From assembly GCA_947453375.1 (NCBI GenBank), contig CANGGT010000013.1:1-39250 (forward strand): a stretch of 39,250 nt of DNA, written 5' to 3'. The notes under the pieces are model-generated. The model saw only the letters and a list, made by a program, of their open reading frames with translations, did not search any database and was not told the origin of the DNA. Origin of the DNA: Planctomycetaceae bacterium (lineage in GTDB: Bacteria > Planctomycetota > Planctomycetia > Pirellulales > UBA1268). Below, piece by piece: positions 8,430 to 16,770 of the stretch; the stretch's first letter is position 1; each line of letters starts with the position of its first letter. A program made the translations under genes and the position numbers.

Positions 8430-8462
8430 TCCAAAAAGACCCTCCGACCGGGCTTCGGGGCT

Positions 8463-9293
8463 TCAGGCCCCCGCCGCCCCACCCTCCGACCCACCTTTGT
8501 GAGGGGGCGCCAGCTCGCCGGCAGCCGGGGCTCGCGTGAGAACTTCAGGCCCATTCTCCGTGATCGCGATCGTGTGCTCGAAATGAGCGCTCGGCTGGCC
8601 GTCGATGGTCGATTGAGTCCAGTGGTCGGCCAGCGCCTTTACCTTCTTCGAACCCATGTTCACCATCGGCTCGACAGCGATCACCAGTCCGGGCTCGAGA
8701 TTGAAATCGTAATTGCGACGAAACGACGGCGAACAGAAATTGGGGACCTGAGGATCCTCGTGCATCTTCTTTCCGATGCCGTGGCCAACGAAGTTCTCGA
8801 CCACGGAGAAACCCCGGTCGCGGACGTAGGTCGCCATCTCCGTGGCCACGTCACTCCAACGGCTCCGCTTCCCCATCAGATCGATCGCCAGGTCGAGCAC
8901 GCCCGACGTGCAGTCGAGCAGGCCCTGCACTTCGGGGGAGACAGTTCCGACCGCATGGGTGCGAGCCGAGTCACCACACCAGCCCGCGAGACTGCAGCCG
9001 GTGTCGATGCTGACGACATCTCCCTCGAGGAGGATCCTGTGACCTGGAATCCCGTGGACAACCTCGTCATTGACGGAAATGCAACAGACGGCCGGAAACG
9101 GCACCTTCCCCGGCACCCCCTTGAACAGCGGAACCGCGCCACAGCCGAGAAAATAACTTTCCACAGCGGCGTCGATCTCGCCCGTCGACACACCCGGCCG
9201 CACCATAGCGGCGGCAACTTCGTGGGCCCCCCAGACGGCCAAGCCCGCACGCCGCATCAACGCGATTTCGCGGGGAGATCGGAGATTCACCAC
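8463..9293 (-). CDS. map: Methionine aminopeptidase, type I
   Basis: This cytosolic metalloprotease removes the initiator methionine from nascent proteins when the second residue is small. All five metal ligands are visible: Asp97, Asp108, His171, Glu208 and Glu239, with substrate-contact His80. Motifs include CCISVNDEVVHGIPG, DVVSIDTGC, NFVGHGIGKKMHED and VIAVEPMVNMGS. The 276-residue length fits a type Ia enzyme with a short C-terminal extension rich in Pro, Gly and Ala (from about residue 255). The gene follows adk in the secY-adk-map order of spc operons and is the last gene before the terminator candidate. The 219-nt spacer between adk and map contains no convincing gene. Confidence 0.98.
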   Translation of the reverse strand: MVNLRSPREIALMRRAGLAVWGAHEVAAAMVRPGVSTGEIDAAVESYFLGCGAVPLFKGVPGKVPFPAVCCISVNDEVVHGIPGHRILLEGDVVSIDTGCSLAGWCGDSARTHAVGTVSPEVQGLLDCTSGVLDLAIDLMGKRSRWSDVATEMATYVRDRGFSVVENFVGHGIGKKMHEDPQVPNFCSPSFRRNYDFNLEPGLVIAVEPMVNMGSKKVKALADHWTQSTIDGQPSAHFEHTIAITENGPEVLTRAPAAGELAPPHKGGSEGGAAGA

Positions 9294-9512
9294 GGCAGGC
9301 CCATTCGTTCAAACAGCATCAGAAGAGCGGGGTACCGGACGACGCCCAGGAACCAACCTCCGCCCCTCTTTTGACAGCACCGCAGAACTATACCGACGTG
9401 ATCGACGCTACACCACGGCCTCATGCACAAGACTCGATCGCCTCGTCTCAACGCCGGCGCCATCGGGCAACTCGAGGCCGGAACGCTGCTCGACAGACGC
9501 CTGAAGCGAACG

Positions 9513-10091
9513 TCACCGCTTCCCGGCTGAACCACGCTTGAATCGGTCGAGCGCCTGCTTCACGCGACCGAAAATTTCGTCGGCGTCGCCCAGGCCATCG
9601 ATGGTGGCCAGTTTTCCCTGGCGACCGTAGTACTCGAGCAACGGTGCGGTCTGCACCTCGAAACTCGAAATCCGCTTGGAGAAGATCTCGGGGTTATCGT
9701 CGGCCCGCTTCCGCGCGAGCATCCGCCTCACGAGTTCATCCCGAGGCACGGCCAACTCGAGGACGCCATCGACATTCATGGCTCGCCGCTCGAGGAGATC
9801 GTCGAGAGTTGATGCCTGCGGCAGAGTCCGAGGAAAGCCGTCGAGAAGAAAGCCCCCGCGGCAGTCCGCTAACTCCAGCCGTTTCGTGACCATGCCAAGA
9901 ATCATCGAATCGGGGACGAGTTGCCCCTGATCCATGAAGGCAGCGGCGCGGAGGCCCTCAGGAGATCCCGCTCGGACCTCGGCACGAAGCATCTCGCCGG
10001 TGGAAAGGTGAGGGACGTCGAGAAACTCGACCAGCCTCTGGCACTGCGTCCCTTTTCCGGCGCCGGGCGGTCCAATGAGGATGATCCGCAT
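9513..10091 (-). CDS. adk: Adenylate kinase, short-lid form
   Basis: Adenylate kinase interconverts ATP + AMP and 2 ADP, keeping adenylate pools in balance. The P-loop GPPGAGKGT is at residues 7-15, the AMP site includes STGEMLRAEV, and GFLLDGFPRT is the family signature. The LID region is short (RRMLARKRADDNPEIFSKR) and lacks the zinc-binding insert, so this 192-residue protein is of the short type. The ATG at 10091 starts MRIILIGPP. An upstream in-frame extension (12 residues) has no family counterpart. The gene lies 72 nt after secY, as in many spc operons. Confidence 0.97.
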   Translation of the reverse strand: MRIILIGPPGAGKGTQCQRLVEFLDVPHLSTGEMLRAEVRAGSPEGLRAAAFMDQGQLVPDSMILGMVTKRLELADCRGGFLLDGFPRTLPQASTLDDLLERRAMNVDGVLELAVPRDELVRRMLARKRADDNPEIFSKRISSFEVQTAPLLEYYGRQGKLATIDGLGDADEIFGRVKQALDRFKRGSAGKR

Positions 10092-10163
10092 GTGAATCCC
10101 GCGCGACACGACAAAGAACGCCGGCACGCCCCGCGACGTTCCGGACCGGGGCGAGCCCGCGGA

Positions 10164-11525
10164 TCAGGACTTCTCCAGCAATCCGGTGTAGTTCCGCATC
10201 ACCAGGTGACTGTCGATCTTTTGAACGAGATCGAAGGCCACACTGACCGCGATCAGCAGTCCTGTTCCGCCGTAGAAACTGGCGATCTGCGGCGGAATAC
10301 CGAGAGCCCCGCCGACGATCGTCGGGATGATGGCGACGAGGGCCAAAAAGCCAGCCCCCACGTACGTGATCCGCTCCATGACCCGCTCGAGGTAATCGGC
10401 CGTCCGCTTCCCCGGCCGATAGCCGGGAATGAACGCGCCGAAGTTCTTGAGGTTGTCAGCGACTTCCTTCGGATTGAACGTGATGGCCGTCCAAAAATAG
10501 CAGAAGAAGAAAATCAGCGCGACGTAGAGGATGTTGTAGAGGAACGATTGCCCCCTTGTGAACGAATCCTGGAGAGCGCCAAGGACAGCGTTGCCCGGAT
10601 ACGCGCTGTGGAGGTACTGGAAGATCATCTGGGGAAAGAGCAGGAGCGAACTGGCGAAAATGATCGGCATGACCCCCGCCTGATTCACCTTGAGGGGGAG
10701 GTACTGCCTGGTTCCACCGTAAACCCGACGCCCCCGCACGTGCTTGGCGCTCTGAGTCGGGATCCGTCGTTGCCCCTGCGTCATGAAAACGACGCCGGCC
10801 ACGACTCCGATGAACAGGGCGATGAGAACGAGAATCGTCTCGATCCCCATCTTCCCACCACCGCCGCCGAGTTCCCAGTTCGTATCACCGGCGAGTTGAA
10901 CCAAAGCGCTCGGCATTCCCGCAAGGATTCCGGCCATGATCAACAGGCTGATTCCGTTGCCGATGCCGAACTCATCGATCTGTTCGCCGAGCCACATCAG
11001 GAAGATTGTCCCAGCCGTCATCGTCATCACAGCCACAAGCTGCCAAAGAATCGGCAGTTTTCCGTCGACGAGAAAGCTCGACTGGATCAGAGGCATCTCA
11101 CCAACGCTCGTGTTGGCGAGAAACGCGACATACGCCCAACTCTGGACGAGGCAGATCAACACCGTCGCGTAGCGGGTGTACTCATTGATCTTCTTCCGGC
11201 CAGCTTCACCTTCCTTCGTGAGGCGTTCCAGGGGTGGCCAGACGGTCCCGAGAAGCTGGAAGATGATCGACGCCGAGATGTAGGGCATGATCCCGAGGCC
11301 GAAGATGGTGGCCTGCGAGAGCTGGCTGGCGGAGAAGACTGCCACGGTCTTCAGAATGTCAGCGAAGCCGCCGGCTTCTTTGCCGAAGGCGGCCATGGCA
11401 TCGGGATCAATGATCGGGAGCGGCACCTGCCAGCCCACCCGATAGATCGCCAAGAGTCCGAGCGTGAGGAGAATCTTCTGCCGGAGTTCCGGGATCGTGA
11501 AGATGATGCGAAGTTTTTCCAGCAC
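10164..11525 (-). CDS. secY: Preprotein translocase channel subunit SecY
   Basis: SecY forms the protein-conducting channel in the inner membrane with SecE and SecG. The 453-residue product has about ten hydrophobic helices and the family blocks IYRVGWQVPLPIIDPDAMA, LGIMPYISASIIFQLL, TVWPPLERLTKEGEAGRKKI, QGQRRIPTQSAKHVRGRRVY and NPKEVADNLKNFGAFIPGYR. The coding sequence begins with GTG at 11525, preceded by AAGGAG at 8 nt, a strong Shine-Dalgarno that decides the start. It follows rplO after 137 nt. Export of the many signal-bearing proteins of this organism, including the DUF1501/1549 pair in this window, would use this channel or Tat. Confidence 0.98.
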   Translation of the reverse strand: MLEKLRIIFTIPELRQKILLTLGLLAIYRVGWQVPLPIIDPDAMAAFGKEAGGFADILKTVAVFSASQLSQATIFGLGIMPYISASIIFQLLGTVWPPLERLTKEGEAGRKKINEYTRYATVLICLVQSWAYVAFLANTSVGEMPLIQSSFLVDGKLPILWQLVAVMTMTAGTIFLMWLGEQIDEFGIGNGISLLIMAGILAGMPSALVQLAGDTNWELGGGGGKMGIETILVLIALFIGVVAGVVFMTQGQRRIPTQSAKHVRGRRVYGGTRQYLPLKVNQAGVMPIIFASSLLLFPQMIFQYLHSAYPGNAVLGALQDSFTRGQSFLYNILYVALIFFFCYFWTAITFNPKEVADNLKNFGAFIPGYRPGKRTADYLERVMERITYVGAGFLALVAIIPTIVGGALGIPPQIASFYGGTGLLIAVSVAFDLVQKIDSHLVMRNYTGLLEKS

Positions 11526-11662
11526 GAGAACGACTCCTTTGCTCCCTCAGACCCGCGACGCCCCCGAGTCTCCAGGTCGCAGAGGCCAGCGTTCATCATA
11601 CGCATGACCCCAGAGCGCCCGCCCATCGGCTTCAGGCACTTGGCCCCGGAGTGGCACTCAGG

Positions 11663-12169
11663 TTAACCCTTGGCCGGCTTCTTCTGCGTTGCCTTCTTCT
11701 GCCGCTTGACGACCGGGGCAGGACCGGGCAGGTCGATCACCGTACCACCAGCCGCAATGATCTTCTCGCGGGCCTGGGCGCTGAAATGATGCGCCGAAAC
11801 CTTGAGAGACTTCGAGATCGTCCCCTCTCCGAGGATCTTCACCGAGTCCCAAACCCCCTTGGCGAGCCCAGTCGACCGAAGCGAATCGGGATTCACCTCG
11901 GCACCGGCTGCGAACCGCGCCTCGAGGTCATCAACGTTGACGCAGGTGACGATGCGACCATGGCGGTTGTGAAAACCACGCTTTGGGATCTGGCGAATAA
12001 GGGGCATTCTCGCCCCTTCGAAAATACCCGCCGCGCTCCAGCCAGCAAGCTGACCCTGCCCCTTGTGGCCGCGTCCCGACGTCTTGCCACGCCCCGAGCC
12101 CGGACCGCGTCCGATGCGGAGCCGACGGCGGTTCTTATGGATGCCCTGATTGACGTCATTGACCTTCAT
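11663..12169 (-). CDS. rplO: 50S ribosomal protein uL15
   Basis: uL15 is a late-assembling 50S protein with a long Gly/Arg-rich N-terminal arm. The arm is clear here: KNRRRLRIGRGPGSGRGKTS and GRGHKGQGQLAGWSA, followed by FEGARMPLIRQIPKRGFHNR. The globular part (about 80-150) shows VDDLEARFAAGAEVNPDSLR and VSAHHFSAQAREKIIAAGG. Length is 168 residues, slightly long because of a basic Lys/Ala/Pro tail. It directly follows rpsE after 145 nt. No rpmD (L30) gene lies in that spacer, the usual place for it. Confidence 0.98.
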   Translation of the reverse strand: MKVNDVNQGIHKNRRRLRIGRGPGSGRGKTSGRGHKGQGQLAGWSAAGIFEGARMPLIRQIPKRGFHNRHGRIVTCVNVDDLEARFAAGAEVNPDSLRSTGLAKGVWDSVKILGEGTISKSLKVSAHHFSAQAREKIIAAGGTVIDLPGPAPVVKRQKKATQKKPAKG

Positions 12170-12314
12170 CGAATCGCCCTCTGCTCAGAAGCCCTTCGGA
12201 AGCCCCTCTCGGGTAATTCCGACAAGTCATACTCGTGCGGGCGATCGATCGCCGCCCCGCAGTCACCATCCCCATCCGCCACACTCTCTCCACACGCCGC
12301 ACCAAGCGGAGATT

Positions 12315-12845
12315 TCAGGAGAGGGTGACACCACGCAAACGCTCGACTTCGCTCTTCGTTCGCAACTGCTTCAACCCGTCAAGGGCTGCCTTGACGAGGT
12401 TCACCGGATTGGTGGAGCCGTGCGCCTTCGTGAGGACGTCGCGGATGCCGGCCGACTCACACACCGCCCGAACCGCCGCCCCGGCGATAATCCCGGTACC
12501 CGGGCTGGCGGGCAGAAGGATGACCTTTGCAGTGCCGCTGTTCCCCTCGACGCGGTGCGGGATTGTCCCGGCCTCAACGGGAACCTCGATGAGGTTCTTC
12601 ATGCCGTCCTTGATCGCCTTCTCAACCGCCGGGGGAACCTCGTTGGCCTTGGCGTAGCCGCAGCCGACCTTGCCGCGGCCGTTGCCGACGACGACGAGCC
12701 CCGCAAAGCTGAAGCGACGTCCACCCTTGACGACGGTGGCGCAACGCCGAACTTTGACAACCTTTTCGGCGAACTCGCCGCCACGCTCCCCGCCGCGGTT
12801 GTCGCGGGAGTCGCCTCCTCGGCCCTGGCTACTACTGGTCGACAC
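12315..12845 (-). CDS. rpsE: 30S ribosomal protein uS5
   Basis: uS5 helps shape the mRNA entry channel and affects decoding accuracy. The 176-residue protein has the double-stranded RNA-binding-like N-domain ([20 protein letters not shown], then [20 protein letters not shown]). The C-domain has [20 protein letters not shown] and [19 protein letters not shown]. The start appears to be GTG at 12845, giving a Ser/Gly/Arg-rich N-terminal extension of about 25 residues; a GGAG lies about 14 nt upstream, so the start is not fully certain. It follows rplR by 94 nt. Confidence 0.97.
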   Translation of the reverse strand: MSTSSSQGRGGDSRDNRGGERGGEFAEKVVKVRRCATVVKGGRRFSFAGLVVVGNGRGKVGCGYAKANEVPPAVEKAIKDGMKNLIEVPVEAGTIPHRVEGNSGTAKVILLPASPGTGIIAGAAVRAVCESAGIRDVLTKAHGSTNPVNLVKAALDGLKQLRTKSEVERLRGVTLS

Positions 12846-12939
12846 GGTCTTCTGTGCTCCGGATGGTTTGGCTTTTCGAATCGTCCCTCAGCGCCCTCTC
12901 CCCGACTCTCCGGGAAGGCGAGATGACAGGACCGTGTTT

Positions 12940-13308
12940 TCAGAACTCGAGACCGGCAGCGCGAGCCGCGTCGGCCAAAGCAGCAACCCTGCCATGGTAA
13001 CGGAACTCTCCCCGATCAAAGCAGACTTTCTTCACGCCAGCTGCCTGGGCCCGCTCGGCGACCGCCCGTCCGATCGCCTCAGCGGCCTGTTTGTTGCCGC
13101 CAAAGCCGACCGAATCGCGGATCTGCTTGTCGACCGAGCTCGCGGAAGCCAACGTGCGGCCTGCGGCGTCGTCGATGATCTGGGCGTAAATATGCTTGTG
13201 CGTGCGAAACACGGCCAGACGAGGCCGCTCCGCGGTGCCGCGGATATGCCGGCGGACACGGAAACGGCGGCGCATCCGCTGCCTGAGAATCGTGCGGGCG
13301 TGGTCCAT
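12940..13308 (-). CDS. rplR: 50S ribosomal protein uL18
   Basis: uL18 binds 5S rRNA with uL5 to form the central protuberance. The 122-residue protein shows [40 protein letters not shown] and the C-terminal [20 protein letters not shown] with AARAAGLEF at the end. All features match the bacterial family at its usual length. It lies between rplF and rpsE in the spc order. Confidence 0.98.
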   Translation of the reverse strand: MDHARTILRQRMRRRFRVRRHIRGTAERPRLAVFRTHKHIYAQIIDDAAGRTLASASSVDKQIRDSVGFGGNKQAAEAIGRAVAERAQAAGVKKVCFDRGEFRYHGRVAALADAARAAGLEF

Positions 13309-13374
13309 GGAAGCGTGACTGCGGGAGGTGTTGGGAAAGGAAAGTCAGAGGGGAAAACGTATCCCGTCGATCGA

Positions 13375-13920
13375 TTACTTCGTGACCGCTTTGCCGGCCT
13401 TGCGACGCACCTGCTCGCCCTCGTAACGGATGCCTTTGCCCTTGTAGGGCTCCGGCTTCCGACGAGCACGAACTTCGGCGGCGAACTGACCGACAAGATG
13501 CTTATCGATACCCTTGACGACGATGTGCGTCTGATCGGGGCAGGTCACCGTGAGCCCCACCGGGATGGGCAACTGGAGCTCATTGGCAAACCCGACGCGA
13601 AGCTGGAGAGTGTTCTTCTGAATCGCGGCGATGTAACCGACGCCAACGATCTCGAGCTTCTTCTCATAGCCCTTGGAGACACCTTCAACCATGTTCGCGG
13701 CAAGGGCACGCGTGAGTCCGTGAACAGCGCGAGAGGTGCGGTCGTCACCACCGCGGGTCACCTTGAGGAGCCCGTCGGCCGGATCGACGCCAACCTTCAC
13801 GGCCGGATGAACCTTGTGTTCGAGCTTTCCGAGCGGACCTTCCACCTTGAGCGTAGCGCCATCGATGGCAACCTTGACGCCCTTGGGGATCTGCACCGGA
13901 CTTTTGCCGATTCGCGACAT
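13375..13920 (-). CDS. rplF: 50S ribosomal protein uL6
   Basis: uL6 lies near the sarcin-ricin loop and GTPase-associated region of the 50S subunit. The ATG at 13920 starts MSRIGKSPVQIPKGVKVAID, the family's normal N-terminus, and is preceded by an AAGG/GAGG purine stretch. A frame extension upstream is rejected. The 181-residue protein has two homologous domains and the C-terminal signature PEPYKGKGIRYEGEQVRRKA. It follows rpsH after 128 nt. Confidence 0.98.
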   Translation of the reverse strand: MSRIGKSPVQIPKGVKVAIDGATLKVEGPLGKLEHKVHPAVKVGVDPADGLLKVTRGGDDRTSRAVHGLTRALAANMVEGVSKGYEKKLEIVGVGYIAAIQKNTLQLRVGFANELQLPIPVGLTVTCPDQTHIVVKGIDKHLVGQFAAEVRARRKPEPYKGKGIRYEGEQVRRKAGKAVTK

Positions 13921-14048
13921 GACCTCGACCTTTCGTTGCACACCCAGCCCGCACTCGAAATCCAGTTCCCACCGCCGAAGCACCGTTCGTCCAACCTAAC
14001 CCAGCAGCCGCGGCCCAAGGCCAAGCTGAGGACTCCGTGCAGCGAATC

Positions 14049-14444
14049 TCACCACAGCTCACAGAGAACTTCGCCGCCGAGTTTCCGCTGGCGCGCTTCG
14101 CGGTCGCTGACAACGCCACTGCTGGTCGACAAGATGGAAATCCCGAGGCCACCGAGGATCGGGCGGAGCCGAACCGACCGGCTGTAAACACGACGACCAG
14201 GCGAACTCACCCGACGGATATGGCGGATCAGACGCTCACCGTTGGGGCCATACTTCAATTCGATTTGAAGCTTTGCCGCCGGCTCGGCCTCCACTTCCTT
14301 CCAGTCCCAGATGTACCCTTCGCGCTTCAGTACATCCGCCACGCCTCGCTTCACCTTGGAGCTAGGAATCTCCACGATAGCGCGTTCAACACGCACCGCG
14401 TTGCGGATGCGGGTGAGCATGTCGGCGATGGGATCGGTCATCAT
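14049..14444 (-). CDS. rpsH: 30S ribosomal protein uS8
   Basis: uS8 binds the central domain of 16S rRNA and, in E. coli, also the spc mRNA as a translational repressor. The 131-residue product shows DPIADMLTRIRNAVRVERA, IPSSKVKRGVADVLKREGYI and the C-terminal signature GISILSTSSGVVSDREARQR with GGEVLCELW at the end. Two adjacent ATG codons at 14444 and 14441 could both serve as start. It lies 108 nt after rpsN. Confidence 0.98.
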   Translation of the reverse strand: MMTDPIADMLTRIRNAVRVERAIVEIPSSKVKRGVADVLKREGYIWDWKEVEAEPAAKLQIELKYGPNGERLIRHIRRVSSPGRRVYSRSVRLRPILGGLGISILSTSSGVVSDREARQRKLGGEVLCELW

Positions 14445-14552
14445 GTCGAGAGAACCCTTTCGGAACTGTGAACCCTGCCAGCGAATCCTTCTGTCTACCG
14501 CGCCCTGCTATCCGCAGCCAAACTGTTCAGTGGCCACGGCCCATTCTGGTCG

Positions 14553-14738
14553 TCACCAACTTGCCTTCTTCACACCGGGGATGCACCCCTGATCGGCCAG
14601 CTTCCGGAAACAGATCCGGCAGAGCCCGAACTTGCGGTAGACAGCCCGAGGCCGACCGCAGAGCATGCAACGTTGCACCTTGCGGGTCGAGAACTTCGGA
14701 GGCCGCTTGGCCATCGCGATCTTTGACTTGCTTGCCAT
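14553..14738 (-). CDS. rpsN: 30S ribosomal protein uS14, type Z (zinc-binding)
   Basis: This is the short 61-residue, zinc-binding form of uS14, a 30S head protein. The two zinc knuckles are CMLCGRP and CRICF, followed by [17 protein letters not shown], the classical C-terminus. The ATG at 14738 gives [20 protein letters not shown], matching type Z proteins. An in-frame upstream start adds 12 unrelated residues and is not favoured. The non-zinc, long form found in many proteobacteria is not present here. Confidence 0.97.
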   Translation of the reverse strand: MASKSKIAMAKRPPKFSTRKVQRCMLCGRPRAVYRKFGLCRICFRKLADQGCIPGVKKASW

Positions 14739-14842
14739 AGATGTTTCCAACGAAGGCCGCAGGTACGGCCGCAACTGATGTCCCTAGACCGAAAGCACGA
14801 CTTACTGCCACGCATCCAGCCCGATCGGTTCCAACCGTGCCG

Positions 14843-15472
14843 CTACGCCGCGGCACCCTCATCCCCATCCTTCTTCAACGGAACGCCCATCAGCCGGAGA
14901 AACTGCTTCGCCTCGTCGTCGCTCTTCGCTGACGTCACGAGCGTGATGTTCATTCCCTGCGGCCGAGTGTACTTGTCCGGGTTGATTTCCGGGAAAACCA
15001 TCTGTTCCGAGAGCCCCAGGCTGTAGTTGCCGTGGCCATCGAACGCGGTACTCGAAAGCCCGCGGAAGTCGCGAACCCGCGGCAGTGCCAGCGACACCAG
15101 ACGGTCGAGGAACTCATACATCCGGCGGCCACGGAGAGTCACCTTGCATCCGATCGGAAGATTCTCTCGGAGCTTGAAACCCGACACCGCTGCCTTCGAC
15201 AACGTGGCCACCGGCTTTTGTCCGGTCACCTGCGTGAGCGCGTTAATCGCTTCTTCGAGGTACTTCTTCTCAGTGACCGCGACCCCCACACCCATGTTCA
15301 CCACGATCTTCTCGAGGCGCGGGATCGCGTGCGGATTGGTGCGATCGAGCGCCTTACCGAGCGCCGGCTGCACGGTCTTCATGTAGTGCTCGAGCATGCG
15401 CGGGGTCTCAAGCGGACCGGCTGCCTCGGGAGCACCCTTCTCGACTTCACTCGCTTTGGTCTTCTTCGCCAT
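14843..15472 (-). CDS. rplE: 50S ribosomal protein uL5
   Basis: uL5 binds 5S rRNA and contacts P-site tRNA at the central protuberance. The 209-residue protein shows IPRLEKIVVNMGVGVAV, TGQKPVATLSKAAVSGFKLR, IGCKVTLRGRRMYEFLDRLV and FPEINPDKYTRPQGMNITLV. An extra Lys/Glu/Ala-rich N-terminal segment of about 25 residues precedes the fold. The ATG at 15472 was chosen for the AAAAGGA purine stretch about 9 nt upstream. It follows rplX and precedes rpsN in the spc order. Confidence 0.98.
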   Translation of the reverse strand: MAKKTKASEVEKGAPEAAGPLETPRMLEHYMKTVQPALGKALDRTNPHAIPRLEKIVVNMGVGVAVTEKKYLEEAINALTQVTGQKPVATLSKAAVSGFKLRENLPIGCKVTLRGRRMYEFLDRLVSLALPRVRDFRGLSSTAFDGHGNYSLGLSEQMVFPEINPDKYTRPQGMNITLVTSAKSDDEAKQFLRLMGVPLKKDGDEGAAA

Positions 15473-15608
15473 CGCAACCGTCCTTTTGATTGTCCTGACT
15501 GCCGCTCCGGGGATTCCCGGAGCCCGCCTCACAAGCCAGCATCGCCAACCGACTCAACGCCCTCGACCGTCATACCTGTCAGACAAGGCCGCCGAATACC
15601 ACCGACCA

Positions 15609-15947
15609 CTACTTGGCTGCCTTGGCAGCCCTGATCTTCCCGTTGTCGGCGCCACACTTTTTGCAACTCCGAACCCGACCGCCGTCAGCAAGCACCTTAA
15701 CGCCGAGTCGGACGGCCTTGTCGCAGCCTGTGCAGACGACAAGGACGTTGGACGCGTCGATCGGCATTTCCTTGCTCAGACGCCCCCCTTGGGGATTCTT
15801 CTGGCTCCGGCGCATGTGGCGGTAGACGCGATTAACGCCCTCCACAACAATTTTGCCGTCAGCGCGACGAACCGAAAGCACCTTGGCTCGGGTGCCCTTC
15901 GCGTTGCCCGTCTTCACCTCAACCATGTCGCCGGATCGGATCAACAT
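15609..15947 (-). CDS. rplX: 50S ribosomal protein uL24 with four-cysteine zinc-ribbon-like C-terminus
   Basis: uL24 starts 50S assembly at the 5' end of 23S rRNA and lies near the exit tunnel. The N-terminal KOW motif is visible (IRSGDMVEVKTGNAKGTRAK), followed by EGVNRVYRHMRRSQKNPQGG. The C-terminal part contains CTGC (Cys72, Cys75) and CKKC (Cys95, Cys98), a likely zinc ribbon, present in some but not all bacterial uL24 proteins. The start overlaps the rplN stop by one base (TGATG), indicating translational coupling. Confidence 0.97.
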   Translation of the reverse strand: MLIRSGDMVEVKTGNAKGTRAKVLSVRRADGKIVVEGVNRVYRHMRRSQKNPQGGRLSKEMPIDASNVLVVCTGCDKAVRLGVKVLADGGRVRSCKKCGADNGKIRAAKAAK

Positions 15948-16315
15948 CAGACCACCTCGCTCGCCAAGCTGACGATTTTCATGAAATTACGATCCCGCAA
16001 CTCACGGGCGACGGCACCGAAAATACGGGTGCCCTTCGGATTCTTATCGTTGTCGATGATGACGCAGGCGTTGGTGTCAAACCTGACGTAGCTGCCGTCA
16101 TCACGCCGCGTCGGCTTCTTGCAACGAACGATGACAGCCTTCACGACTGCCTTCTTTTTGACGTCGCTGCCCGGAATGACGCTCTTGACGCTGCAGACGA
16201 TGATGTCGCCGATGCCAGCAGTCCGCTTCTTGCTACCGCCGAGCACCTTGAAGCACATGACTTCCTTGGCGCCGGTGTTGTCAGCCACGACCAACCGCGA
16301 TTGCATCTGGATCAT
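15947..16315 (-). CDS. rplN: 50S ribosomal protein uL14
   Basis: uL14 lies at the subunit interface and is the docking site for the silencing factor RsfS, whose gene is also in this window at 30294-30698. The 122-residue protein is typical: [40 protein letters not shown] and the C-terminal [20 protein letters not shown]. Its start overlaps rpsQ by 4 nt (ATGA) and its stop overlaps the rplX start by 1 nt, so rpsQ-rplN-rplX form a coupled trio. Confidence 0.98.
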   Translation of the reverse strand: MIQMQSRLVVADNTGAKEVMCFKVLGGSKKRTAGIGDIIVCSVKSVIPGSDVKKKAVVKAVIVRCKKPTRRDDGSYVRFDTNACVIIDNDKNPKGTRIFGAVARELRDRNFMKIVSLASEVV

Positions 16316-16674
16316 GTCGAGGCTCCTTCCCCGGCCTTACGACCGGTCGCCGACGCTTCCTCGGCCTTGGCGGCCGATTCGTTGAACTGGGTCGCACGGG
16401 CTCCGCTTCTCAAAGACGCCACGTCCACGGCGGTACTCTTGGTCACGACCCGGACGAGTTCCCAGCGCTTCAGCCGGCTACGCGGTCGGCACTCGACGAT
16501 CTCGACAAGATCGCCTGGGCCGGATGTCTCGTCCTCGTCATGGACGTGGCAGATCGTCCGCCTGTGGAGAATGCGACCGTACTTGTTGTGCCGCACCACC
16601 CGCGGAATTTCGACCCGCCGCGTCTTGCTCGACGCGGCACTGGTCACCGTGCCTGTTTCCACTCGCCTTGGCAT
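16312..16674 (-). CDS. rpsQ: 30S ribosomal protein uS17, C-terminally extended
   Basis: uS17 is a primary 16S rRNA-binding protein with an OB fold. The core (about residues 1-85) has [40 protein letters not shown], and [20 protein letters not shown] with LVRVV. At 120 residues it is longer than the usual 80-90 because of an Ala/Glu/Lys-rich tail after [10 protein letters not shown]. The stop overlaps the rplN start by 4 nt. Confidence 0.96.
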   Translation of the reverse strand: MPRRVETGTVTSAASSKTRRVEIPRVVRHNKYGRILHRRTICHVHDEDETSGPGDLVEIVECRPRSRLKRWELVRVVTKSTAVDVASLRSGARATQFNESAAKAEEASATGRKAGEGAST

Positions 16675-16770
16675 GACTTCTTCCTGTCTGACTTCTTTCC
16701 GCCCGCCTCAGATCCCCGCCACCCACCATACCCGGCCGACAGCTCGAGTCGCCGTCGGCACGCCGCACCG

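Noticed and set aside
9287-9535. Minus-strand open frame of 82 codons between adk and map, ending FERMGLPW
   Set aside because: It overlaps both neighbours, has no Shine-Dalgarno at its internal ATG, is rich in Cys, Trp and Arg, and matches nothing I know. Treated as spacer.
9921-11666. Long plus-strand open frame (over 580 codons) antisense to adk and secY
   Set aside because: High-GC DNA makes long antisense frames. Composition is Asp/Arg/His-rich with no domain, and the minus strand encodes unmistakable SecY and Adk.
12670-14187. Plus-strand open frame antisense to rpsE, rplR, rplF and rpsH
   Set aside because: Shadow of four clear ribosomal genes; no start site, no domains.
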